Part shown: positions 55,678 through 62,346 of the stretch, piece by piece
Layout: each line of letters starts with the position of its first letter
Numbering within the stretch: the first letter of the stretch is position 1
IMG/VR virus record: IMGVR_UViG_3300042402_002564
Span: 130,145-194,144 of that record
DNA: 64,000 nt
Strand: one strand, 5' to 3'
DNA from: a virus
The notes under the pieces: generated by a model
What the model saw: only the letters and a program-made list of their open reading frames with translations
Told to the model about the DNA's origin: nothing
Database searches by the model: none
Program-made: the position numbers and the translations under genes

Positions 55678-56796
55678 ATGACACTTTCTTCTGATTACAT
55701 CCGCACCTCTCTTCAAAATCTTTATGGCAACAACATCACCAGTGCCGATGTTCGTGCTTGGTGTAGTATGAATGATACTAATTACCAAACTGTTACTAAT
55801 AAAATTTATCAATATAAAACTGGTCATGGTAAATGGAATCTTGAAGTGACTCAACAAAAAGTGGAAGAAATCGAACGTACTTATCAAGCACCCGCAGTGG
55901 TTCCTCCTGTAGAGCAAAATCTCATTCCTGATAAAGATGATACCTTCGTCAAGTTTGGTAATTTTAACGATATTAAACGCATTATTCAGTCCAATCTCTT
56001 TTATCCTACGTTCATTACGGGTCTTTCGGGTAATGGTAAAACGTTCAGTGTTGAGCAAGCGTGTGCTCAACTTAAGCGTGAATTGATTCGTGTAAACATT
56101 ACAATTGAAACTGATGAAGACGACCTTATCGGTGGATTCCGCCTTGTTGATGGAAATACCGCTTGGCATAACGGTCCCGTTATTGAGGCACTGGAACGAG
56201 GAGCAATCCTTCTCCTTGATGAAATCGACCTTGCATCTAACAAAATCCTGTGTCTTCAATCCATCCTTGAAGGCAAAGGTGTTTTCCTGAAAAAGATTGG
56301 TCGCTGGGTAAAACCCGCTGCTGGGTTTAACGTGATTGCCACCGCAAACACCAAGGGTAAAGGTTCTGATGATGGACGTTTCATCGGCACCAACGTGCTC
56401 AACGAAGCATTCCTGGAGCGTTTCCCTGTGACCTTCGAGCAGTCCTATCCCGCCCCAGCAACTGAGCAGAAAATCCTTGAGGGGGTCGCTCTGGACCTTG
56501 GAGTAGAGGATCGTGACTTCTGCAAGCGTCTGGTGGACTGGGGTGATATCATCCGCAAGACCTTCTACGATGGTGGTATTGAAGAAATCATTAGCACCCG
56601 TCGTCTGGTTCATATCATCCGTGCTTACAGCATCTTCCAGGATAAAGCAAAGGCAATCCAAGTTTGTGTCAATCGTTTTGATGACGAAACTAAGCAAGCA
56701 TTCCTTGAACTTTATGACAAGGTTGATGCTGACTTCCAGATGCCTAAAGAATATGAGCATGTAACTTACGACCTTGACCAACAAACTCAATCCTGA
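55678..56796 (+). CDS. cobS: CobS-like MoxR-family AAA+ ATPase
   Basis: AAA+ ATPase of 372 aa. Walker A is in GLSGNGKTFS (about 115-124), Walker B ILLLDEIDL (about 178-186), and a sensor-1 strand VIATANTKGKG follows. CobS in bacteria is the ATPase of the aerobic cobaltochelatase, working with CobT and CobN. Cyanophages carry CobS-like genes widely, and a boost to host cobalamin synthesis has been suggested, not proved. The start is the ATG at 55678; an upstream in-frame TTG (55660) is unlikely. The second half of the gene is clearly richer in GC than its first third. It ends at a terminator. Confidence 0.9.
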   Translation: MTLSSDYIRTSLQNLYGNNITSADVRAWCSMNDTNYQTVTNKIYQYKTGHGKWNLEVTQQKVEEIERTYQAPAVVPPVEQNLIPDKDDTFVKFGNFNDIKRIIQSNLFYPTFITGLSGNGKTFSVEQACAQLKRELIRVNITIETDEDDLIGGFRLVDGNTAWHNGPVIEALERGAILLLDEIDLASNKILCLQSILEGKGVFLKKIGRWVKPAAGFNVIATANTKGKGSDDGRFIGTNVLNEAFLERFPVTFEQSYPAPATEQKILEGVALDLGVEDRDFCKRLVDWGDIIRKTFYDGGIEEIISTRRLVHIIRAYSIFQDKAKAIQVCVNRFDDETKQAFLELYDKVDADFQMPKEYEHVTYDLDQQTQS

Positions 56797-56805
56797 TAAA
56801 ATATA

Positions 56806-56831
56806 AGGAGGTAAATCTGCCTCCTCTTTTT
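56806..56831 (+). terminator. Rho-independent terminator after cobS-like gene
   Basis: Stem AGGAGG / CCTCCT (extended by a T-G pair), loop of six, then CTTTTT. It ends the VWA/AAA+ unit. The AGGAGG of the ascending arm is not near any start codon. Confidence 0.85.
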
Positions 56832-56852
56832 GTCCTTTTACTATGAAACAAA

Positions 56853-57392
56853 ATGTCTGAAATTCCTGATAAAAATAAAAATTTTACTTCCATTTACGGA
56901 GACTTTATCGCAACTGAAGATTCTTATCCTTCGCCCGACACTATTTCTTTTGCTGGATCTAGACTTTACGGTGGAATGAGTGATCAATCATATTGGGAAA
57001 GTGATGGGATTAGTCTTACTGGTAATCCTGCTCCCATGGGCGAAGACCGTATCACTTTAAATCCACCAACCCCCAAAGATGAATCGCAAAACAATTTTTG
57101 GAAATTTGGTGAAGGTAAAACTCTCAAAGCAGTAGAAGATTACATTATCAGCACTTATAAAGCACATTACGCATCTGATAATTCTAAAGTTCAAGTTCTT
57201 GATATTATTGATGCAATTGGTGATGGTGTTCCATTTTGCCGAGATAATCTGATTAAATATTCTTCTCGTTTTGGTAAAAAAGAGGGGATGTCTCGTCTGG
57301 ATGCACTAAAGATTATTCACTACGGAATTCTTCTTTATCATTTTGCTGGATTTAATAATGAAACTTCGAAATCAAACTATGAAACTTTCTGA
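56853..57392 (+). CDS. DUF3310-domain protein, 179 aa
   Basis: The C-terminal half (about 90-165) carries the DUF3310 (SaV-like) pattern: LKAVEDYIISTYKAHY, then VLDIIDAIGDGVPFCRDNLI, then KYSSRFGKKEGMSRLDALKI and IIHYG. This domain is common in phages and its function is not established. The N-terminal about 85 residues are Pro/Gly/Asp-rich and unassigned, with GSRLYGGMSDQSYW. It overlaps the start of gp45 by 14 nt and is therefore read together with the replication genes. Confidence 0.8.
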   Translation: MSEIPDKNKNFTSIYGDFIATEDSYPSPDTISFAGSRLYGGMSDQSYWESDGISLTGNPAPMGEDRITLNPPTPKDESQNNFWKFGEGKTLKAVEDYIISTYKAHYASDNSKVQVLDIIDAIGDGVPFCRDNLIKYSSRFGKKEGMSRLDALKIIHYGILLYHFAGFNNETSKSNYETF

Positions 57393-58044
57393 TAAAACTC
57401 TGACACTTCTGAAGAATTTTTCTTCGATTAATCAATCCATTCTGTTTAAACAAGGCAATTCTCTTCGTACAATTTCAGTAATGAAGAACATCTTGGCAGA
57501 AGCAACTGTAGAAGAAGAATTTACCAAAGATTTTGGTATCTATGACCTGAATCAATTTTTGAATGGTTTAAATCTTCATCAGAATGCAGAACTTGATTTT
57601 CAAAACGATGGTTATGTCGTTATTAAAGAAGGTAAATCGCGTTCCAAGTATTTCTTTGCAGACCCTAATGTAATCATCACTCCTCCAGAAAAAGATATTA
57701 CACTTCCAAGTGAAGATGTTGCATTTACTCTGGATACAAAAGAACTAGATAAACTCCTTAAAGCTGCTGCAATTTATCAACTTCAAGATTTGTCAGTTAT
57801 TGGAGAAGCAGGTGTTGTAAAACTAGTTGTTCGTGATAAGAAGAACGATACTTCTAATGACTTCTCTGTGATTGTCGGTGAGACTGAAGATGAGTTCTCC
57901 TTTAATTTTAAAGTAGAAAATATCAAGATTCTTCCTGGTAATTATGAAGTTGTTATTTCACGTAAACTTTTGTCACGATTCAAGAATACTGGATTTGATG
58001 TGACTTATCATATTGCCTTGGAGCCTGATTCTACTTTTGGTTGA
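57379..58044 (+). CDS. gp45: gp45 sliding clamp
   Basis: DNA polymerase processivity clamp and, in T4, the mobile activator of late transcription through gp55 and gp33. It is 221 aa from the ATG at 57379 (T4 gp45, 228 aa); the start MKLSDKTLTLLKNFSSINQS is the family's N-terminus. Middle block: FGIYDLNQFLNGLNLHQNAE (about 53-72). Upstream in-frame ATG at 57358 and TTG at 57343 lie inside the DUF3310 gene. It overlaps the following gene by one base. Confidence 0.95.
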   Translation: MKLSDKTLTLLKNFSSINQSILFKQGNSLRTISVMKNILAEATVEEEFTKDFGIYDLNQFLNGLNLHQNAELDFQNDGYVVIKEGKSRSKYFFADPNVIITPPEKDITLPSEDVAFTLDTKELDKLLKAAAIYQLQDLSVIGEAGVVKLVVRDKKNDTSNDFSVIVGETEDEFSFNFKVENIKILPGNYEVVISRKLLSRFKNTGFDVTYHIALEPDSTFG

Positions 58045-58556
58045 TGAACATTTTTGTAACTTCTCCTTGGCCCGCTGAGAGTGCTGTATGTCTTCCCGAT
58101 AAACACATTGTCAAGATGCCTCTAGAGTGCTGCCAGATGCTCTCTATCGTTGCCTCTGACAAGTGGGGACATGGGTACGGCACTCTTCCTAAGGCAGATG
58201 GAACTCCCTACAAGACCGACAAAGGAGCATTCCGCAATCATCCTTGTACCAAGTGGGCAATGGAGAGTATCCATAATGCCTACTGGTTAATCAAATGGGG
58301 ACTGAACTTGTCTGATGAATACTGCCTGCGGTATAATAAAACTCACTCCTGTTATAAAACTCTTGTGGATGCATACTATTTGTTTCCCAAGGGTAAGATT
58401 ACAGAAGTGACTCCATTTGCTCGTGCTATGCCTGAGGAATGGAAGTTTGACGACACTATTGATACATTTGAAGCATACAAAAGATACATAGCATCCAAAC
58501 CTTGGGTTTCTGATAACTATCTTCGTATGCCTGAACGCAAACCTGATTGGGTCTAA
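58044..58556 (+). CDS. Pyr_excise-like small protein, 170 aa
   Basis: Starts MNIFVTSPWPAESAVCLPDK and continues HIVKMPLECCQMLSI, resembling the phage family related to pyrimidine-dimer DNA glycosylase (Pyr_excise, T4 DenV-like in name). Catalytic identity is not proved from sequence alone. It sits between gp45 and gp44, an insertion relative to T4. Its codon use is GC-richer than most of the window. The ATG shares one base with the gp45 stop. A role in repair of ultraviolet damage would suit a surface-ocean phage but is inference. Confidence 0.7.
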   Translation: MNIFVTSPWPAESAVCLPDKHIVKMPLECCQMLSIVASDKWGHGYGTLPKADGTPYKTDKGAFRNHPCTKWAMESIHNAYWLIKWGLNLSDEYCLRYNKTHSCYKTLVDAYYLFPKGKITEVTPFARAMPEEWKFDDTIDTFEAYKRYIASKPWVSDNYLRMPERKPDWV

Positions 58557-58559
58557 ATT

Positions 58560-59504
58560 ATGACAAGTGAATTTCTTTTTGTGGAGAAATACCGTCCTCA
58601 AGTAATTGATGACTGTATTCTTCCCGATGAAACTAAAAAAACATTTAAGGAGTTTGTAGAGAAGGGTGAGATTCCTAACCTTCTTCTTGCAGGTCCTCCT
58701 GGTATTGGTAAAACTACCATTGCAAAAGCATTGTGTAATGAGTTGGGAGCAGATTTTTATGTCATCAACGGATCCGACGAAGGACGTTTCTTGGATACTG
58801 TACGGAACCAAGCAAAGAACTTCGCTTCGACCGTCTCACTTACGGGATCTTCTAAACACAAAGTCATCATCATCGATGAGGCGGATAACACAGGCAACGA
58901 CGTACAACTCCTACTACGGGCGAATATTGAGGCATTTTATAACAACTGCCGATTCATCTTCACCTGTAATTACAAAAATAAAATCATTGAACCCCTTCAC
59001 TCCCGTTGTGCAGTCATCGACTTCACAATTAAAGGAAAACAAAGAGTTCAACTTGCAGGGAATTTCTTTCAAAGGTTACAATTTATCCTTGATAAGGAAA
59101 AGATTGAGTATGATCAAAAGGTCGTTGCGGAACTCGTATCCAAGCACTTTCCCGATTTTCGACGTGTTCTAAACGAAATTCAAAGATATTCTACTAGTGG
59201 TAAGATTGACTCTGGTATTCTTGCTTCTTTTTCTGATATATCTGTAAATGAACTTCTTAAAAATCTTAAGGAGAAAAATTTTACTGAAGTTAGAAAGTGG
59301 GTAGTTGCTAATTTAGATAATGACCCTAATATCATTCTTCGTAGAGTATATGAGTCATGTTATGATAATCTTTTACCCCAGTCGATACCTGCTGCAGTTC
59401 TTATTATTGCTAAGTATCAATATCAAATTGCATTTGTTGCTGACCAGGAGATTAATCTTTTAGCAGCATTAACCGAAATTATGTGTGAATGTGAATTTAA
59501 ATAG
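58560..59504 (+). CDS. gp44: gp44 clamp loader large subunit
   Basis: AAA+ ATPase that, with gp62, opens gp45 and loads it on primed DNA. It is 314 aa versus 319 in T4. Walker A AGPPGIGKTT (44-53), Walker B VIIIDEADN (about 101-109), and the SRC arginine-finger motif in LHSRCAVIDF (about 146-155). Codon use changes abruptly near 59185: the first two-thirds is GC-richer with C-ending codons, the last third returns to the AT-rich style of the window. The protein itself reads through normally. Confidence 0.95.
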   Translation: MTSEFLFVEKYRPQVIDDCILPDETKKTFKEFVEKGEIPNLLLAGPPGIGKTTIAKALCNELGADFYVINGSDEGRFLDTVRNQAKNFASTVSLTGSSKHKVIIIDEADNTGNDVQLLLRANIEAFYNNCRFIFTCNYKNKIIEPLHSRCAVIDFTIKGKQRVQLAGNFFQRLQFILDKEKIEYDQKVVAELVSKHFPDFRRVLNEIQRYSTSGKIDSGILASFSDISVNELLKNLKEKNFTEVRKWVVANLDNDPNIILRRVYESCYDNLLPQSIPAAVLIIAKYQYQIAFVADQEINLLAALTEIMCECEFK

Positions 59505-59519
59505 AGAGGAATTTAAAAA

Positions 59520-59807
59520 ATGAATGTAAAACTTATTCGTATGTCATCTGGTGAAGATATTATTTGTGATTTGATTGAGGAGACTGATAATCAAATTACA
59601 ATTTGTGATCCTATTGTTGCTGTTCCTGCTGGAAATGGTCAGATTGGATTTGCTCCTTGGTCACCTCTAATTAATAAAGATGTAAAAGAACTAACCATTA
59701 ATAAAAAATTTGTAGTGTATATTACGGAAACTACAGATAGAATGGTGCAAGAATATCAATCTATGTTTAGTAGTATTATTACTCCTAATAAACAACTTCA
59801 AATTTAA
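59520..59807 (+). CDS. Sm-like small hypothetical protein, 95 aa
   Basis: Second member of the small beta-rich family in this window: KLIRMSSGEDIICDLIEE (4-21), a DPIVAVP strand, FAPWSPL (about 42-48), and FVVYITETT (about 62-70), ending with a short helix. The fold guess is Sm-like. Shine-Dalgarno AGAGAGGA lies 10 nt upstream. It is inserted, with the methylase gene, between the two clamp-loader subunit genes. The TAA overlaps the ATG of the methylase by one base. Confidence 0.75.
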   Translation: MNVKLIRMSSGEDIICDLIEETDNQITICDPIVAVPAGNGQIGFAPWSPLINKDVKELTINKKFVVYITETTDRMVQEYQSMFSSIITPNKQLQI

Positions 59808-60664
59808 TGAAAAATTTTAAAACACCCCTTCGTTATCCTGGAGGCAAGTCTCGTGCTTGCACCAAAATGGATCCTTACTTCCCAGACCTTCGTAACTATG
59901 ATGAATTTCGTGAACCATTTATTGGTGGGGGAAGTGTTGCAATTCATATTACCAAAAAATATCCTAATTTAAATATTTGGGTAAATGATTTGTATGAACC
60001 TCTTGTTAATTTTTGGCAACAACTTCAAATTTTTGGAACGGATCTAAAAGATAAACTTTTAGAACTTAAATCGCTACACAATAATCCAGATGATGCAAAA
60101 CAATTATTTTTAGTGAGTAAAAAAAATATTAATGATACGAATCTATCAAATATAGAACGTGCAGTTAGTTTTTATATTATTAATAAGTGTTCTTTTTCTG
60201 GTCTTACGGAATCTTCATCCTTTTCAAAACAGGCATCTGAGTCTAACTTCTCTATAAGGGGAATTGAAAAATTACCAGAATATTCCAAATTAATTGAGAG
60301 GTGGCGTATAACTAATTACTCCTATGATTATCTAATGGATGGAAACAAGGGTGCTTTTGTGTATCTCGATCCTCCTTATGACATTAAGGATAATCTCTAT
60401 GGGAACAAAGGATCAATGCATAAAGGATTTGATCACGATAAGTTTGCTACTGATTGCGATTCTTGTAATATGGATCAACTAATCAGTTACAATTCAGACC
60501 AATTGGTAAAGGATCGTTTTAAGAACTGGAATACTGGGGAATTTGACCTTACTTATACAATGAGGTCAGTTGGTGAATATATGCGAGAGCAAAAACAACG
60601 AAAGGAATTGCTATTATTTAATTATGGAATTGAAGGACTGGTTGAATTCAATCAATCAAACTAA
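59807..60664 (+). CDS. dam: Dam-type DNA N6-adenine methyltransferase
   Basis: Class D12 (Dam family) methyltransferase of 285 aa. The SAM-binding FIGGGS motif is at 38-43, the N-terminal LRYPGGKSR at 8-16, and the catalytic DPPY at 188-191. Members usually methylate adenine in short palindromes such as GATC, but the specificity here cannot be read from sequence. No restriction enzyme gene is nearby, so it is an orphan that may protect phage DNA from host enzymes or mark it. It sits within the clamp-loader operon and overlaps gp62 by 41 nt, so expression is early and coupled. Confidence 0.92.
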   Translation: MKNFKTPLRYPGGKSRACTKMDPYFPDLRNYDEFREPFIGGGSVAIHITKKYPNLNIWVNDLYEPLVNFWQQLQIFGTDLKDKLLELKSLHNNPDDAKQLFLVSKKNINDTNLSNIERAVSFYIINKCSFSGLTESSSFSKQASESNFSIRGIEKLPEYSKLIERWRITNYSYDYLMDGNKGAFVYLDPPYDIKDNLYGNKGSMHKGFDHDKFATDCDSCNMDQLISYNSDQLVKDRFKNWNTGEFDLTYTMRSVGEYMREQKQRKELLLFNYGIEGLVEFNQSN

Positions 60665-61004
60665 AACTAATTTAATGGATGAAAATCCAGAATCAGTAAA
60701 AGAATATACACCATATATCATCAATAAGTGTCTTTCTGCTCATATTGATTGTATTTTATTTGCCAATGAAATGAATAAGTATCATCATCTTGATAAAGAT
60801 ATGCAATATTCATTTTATATAAATACTCTGAGGAAGCGAAAGAGATTTTCTCCTTGGCTCCGAAAGGATAAAGTCAAAGATTTAGAATGTGTTAAACGTT
60901 ACTATGGTTATAGTAATGAGAAGGCATCTCAGGCTTTGAAAATTTTATCAAAATCACAACTCGATTTTATTAAACAACGACTTGATATTGGCGGAACAAA
61001 ATGA
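60624..61004 (+). CDS. gp62: gp62 clamp loader small subunit
   Basis: Partner of gp44 in the clamp loader. It is 126 aa from the ATG at 60624 (MELKDWLNSINQTKTNLMDE), shorter than T4 gp62 (187 aa) but usual for marine T4-like phages. Middle block: YIINKCLSAHIDCILFANEM (about 31-50), then RKRKRFSPWLRK. The first 41 nt overlap the end of the methylase gene in another frame, and the last 4 nt overlap regA. The open frame extends upstream to 60570, but that part is methylase coding and lacks family similarity. Confidence 0.9.
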   Translation: MELKDWLNSINQTKTNLMDENPESVKEYTPYIINKCLSAHIDCILFANEMNKYHHLDKDMQYSFYINTLRKRKRFSPWLRKDKVKDLECVKRYYGYSNEKASQALKILSKSQLDFIKQRLDIGGTK

Positions 61005-61441
61005 CTACTCAAACTATCGAACCCCAAGTAAATTGGACACCTGATATGATGGTGGAAGTTATTCTTAATGAACCTGATGATTTTCTGAAAGTTCGTGAGA
61101 CTTTAACCCGTATCGGAGTGGCATCTAGGAAGGAGAAAAAACTCTACCAGAGCTGCCACATTCTTCACAAACAAGGTAGATATTATATTACACACTTTAA
61201 AGAGTTGTTTGCACTTGATGGCAAACATGCAAATCTTACCGTAAATGATGTTCAGCGTCGTAATCGTATTGCTCGATTACTTTCTGATTGGGGATTAATT
61301 ACTATAGTAAATACTGATTCAATCCTCGACATTGCACCTCTTAATCAAATTAAAGTTCTTTCTTATAAAGATAAAGGTGATTGGATTTTGGAGCAGAAGT
61401 ATAATATCGGATCTAAAAAAGGTAAACCTCAAGATGAGTGA
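61001..61441 (+). CDS. regA: RegA translational repressor
   Basis: RNA-binding protein that in T4 represses translation of many early mRNAs, including those of replication genes. It is 146 aa versus 122 in T4. Typical blocks: MMVEVILNEPDDFLKVRETL (16-35), RIGVASRKEKKLYQSCHILH (about 37-56), YYITHFKELFALDGK (about 62-76). It follows gp62 with an ATGA overlap, as the T4 order 44-62-regA predicts. A terminator lies 30 nt after the stop. Confidence 0.95.
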   Translation: MTTQTIEPQVNWTPDMMVEVILNEPDDFLKVRETLTRIGVASRKEKKLYQSCHILHKQGRYYITHFKELFALDGKHANLTVNDVQRRNRIARLLSDWGLITIVNTDSILDIAPLNQIKVLSYKDKGDWILEQKYNIGSKKGKPQDE

Positions 61442-61471
61442 TATTTAAATATAGGTTCGGAATACCATAAG

Positions 61472-61504
61472 AAGAGGTTCGGGTTTTTCCGCACCTCTTT
61501 TTTT
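61472..61504 (+). terminator. Rho-independent terminator after regA
   Basis: Stem AAGAGGT / ACCTCTT, one T-C mismatch, then CGG / CCG around a G+5T loop, followed by five T. It ends the gp45-regA unit. Confidence 0.88.
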
Positions 61505-61526
61505 AATATCTTGTATAATTAATATT

Positions 61527-61543
61527 GGATGCCTTCGGGGTCC
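61527..61543 (+). other. UUCG-loop hairpin in the hsp20 leader
   Basis: GGATGCC TTCG GGGTCC folds with one bulged G around a stable cUUCGg tetraloop. It lies 8 nt behind a TATAAT (61514-61519) and about 20 nt before the AAAAGGAG ribosome site of hsp20, so it would be at the very 5' end of that mRNA and may stabilise it. Confidence 0.4.
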
Positions 61544-61579
61544 ACAAAACACAAACTCGCTTTAAAAGGAGCTACTATA

Positions 61580-62020
61580 ATGACCAACCTTGCAACATCT
61601 AGGTTTACACATGCGGATCTTCCTGCCTTGATGGATAGGATTACTCGCAACAGTATTGGTATGGATGAATATTTTGACCGTCTATTTCATTTACATGAAA
61701 CAACTTCTAACTATCCTCCATACAATTTAGTTCAAGTCAGTAATGTGGAATCAAGATTAGAACTTGCACTTGCAGGATTTAAAAAGAAAGAGGTTTATGT
61801 CTATACACAAGATGGGAAACTATTCGTTGAAGGACAAAAAGAGGATAAGGAATCTGACACCAACTACGTCCATAAGGGACTGGCTCAACGATCTTTCAAA
61901 AGAGCGTGGACAATGGCAGATGATACAGAAGTCGCAGAAGTATCATTTGAAGATGGACTCCTCTCTATCAACTTAAGAAAGATTGTCCCAGATCATCATA
62001 AACGTAAAGATTATCTCTAA
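61580..62020 (+). CDS. hsp20: Hsp20 small heat shock protein
   Basis: Chaperone that binds unfolding proteins without ATP; a well-known core gene of marine T4-like cyanophages. It is 146 aa from the ATG at 61580, which is preceded by the strong ribosome site AAAAGGAG. The alpha-crystallin domain runs from about 55 to 140: VQVSNVESRLELALAGFKKK, VYVYTQDGKLFVEGQKE, then FKRAWTMADDTEVAEVSFED and GLLSINL. The frame extends upstream to 61529, but that part overlaps the leader hairpin and is not needed. The stop codon lies inside a 29-nt palindrome. Confidence 0.95.
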   Translation: MTNLATSRFTHADLPALMDRITRNSIGMDEYFDRLFHLHETTSNYPPYNLVQVSNVESRLELALAGFKKKEVYVYTQDGKLFVEGQKEDKESDTNYVHKGLAQRSFKRAWTMADDTEVAEVSFEDGLLSINLRKIVPDHHKRKDYL

Positions 62021-62042
62021 ATAATTTTAAATTATTTAGAGA
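62014..62042. repeat. 29-nt perfect palindrome between hsp20 and the next gene
   Basis: Two 14-bp arms (TCTCTAAATAATTT and its exact complement) around a single T. It spans the hsp20 stop and ends one base before the ATG at 62044. CTAAATAA, a late-box-like sequence, appears on both strands. There is no T tract, so it is not a normal terminator. Confidence 0.75.
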
Positions 62043-62043
62043 G

Positions 62044-62226
62044 ATGAAAACCTTCCAGCAGTTTATTGCAGAAATTAAAACCATAAGTTTTAAAATGGCA
62101 AAACCACACAAGGTATATAATAAAAATAGGGTAACAAATATTGGTGCTGGAAGGGCAGTTCCGAAAAGATCATCCTCTAGTTCTGGTGGAGATGGTGGTG
62201 ATGGAAGTGGTGGAGATGGTGAATAA
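62044..62226 (+). CDS. 60-aa protein with T4-type capsid-targeting N-terminus
   Basis: Starts MKTFQQFIAEIKTISF; the first ten residues match the T4 internal-protein capsid targeting sequence MKTYQEFIAE at eight positions. Cleavage by gp21 after Glu10 would leave a small basic body (KMAKPHKVYNKNRVTNIG) and a Ser, then Gly/Asp-rich tail ending GDGSGGDGE. This fits a packaged internal protein delivered with the DNA; that is inference, and the function is unknown. It stands apart from the head genes, after hsp20. A palindrome sits directly upstream. Confidence 0.65.
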   Translation: MKTFQQFIAEIKTISFKMAKPHKVYNKNRVTNIGAGRAVPKRSSSSSGGDGGDGSGGDGE

Positions 62227-62229
62227 ATA
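62223..62229 (+). promoter_or_regulatory. late-box-like ATAAATA overlapping the stop of the 60-aa gene
   Basis: ATAAATA overlaps the TAA of the 60-aa gene. The next full gene begins 118 nt downstream, beyond a terminator, so a transcript from here would be only about 65 nt. It may be fortuitous. Confidence 0.3.
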
Positions 62230-62262
62230 GAATTGGCTACCCCAAATATCGTCGGTGCTATC

Positions 62263-62302
62263 AAAGGGAGTTCTGGCAAAATCCAGATTGACTCCCTTTT
62301 TT
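62263..62302 (+). terminator. Rho-independent terminator before the gp43 unit
   Basis: Stem AAAGGGAGT / ACTCCCTTT continued by TCTGG / CCAGA with a TTG bulge and CAAAAT loop, followed by T's. The descending arm overlaps the -35 of the next promoter. Confidence 0.9.
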
Positions 62303-62316
62303 ATTTGTGATACAAT
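62288..62316 (+). promoter_or_regulatory. sigma70-type promoter for the gp43 unit
   Basis: A -35 TTGACT (62288-62293), 17-bp spacer, -10 TACAAT (62311-62316) preceded by TGA, i.e. an extended -10. The -35 lies in the descending arm of the terminator, so ending the upstream unit and starting the polymerase unit are packed into about 55 bp. Confidence 0.75.
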
Positions 62317-62346
62317 TTTAGTAAAAAGTATTATTTAAAAATAATT

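Noticed and set aside
55591-56790. 399-aa minus-strand open frame opposite the cobS-like gene
   Set aside because: It is a shadow of the AAA+ gene, helped by its GC-richer codons. Its translation has no recognisable domain, while the + strand has intact Walker motifs.
58287-58811. 174-aa minus-strand frame across the Pyr_excise-like gene and gp44
   Set aside because: Spans the junction of two well-supported + strand genes. Its length is chance in a GC-richer stretch.
58666-59172. 168-aa + strand frame inside gp44
   Set aside because: Alternate frame of the clamp loader gene with no coherent domain. gp44 motifs are complete.
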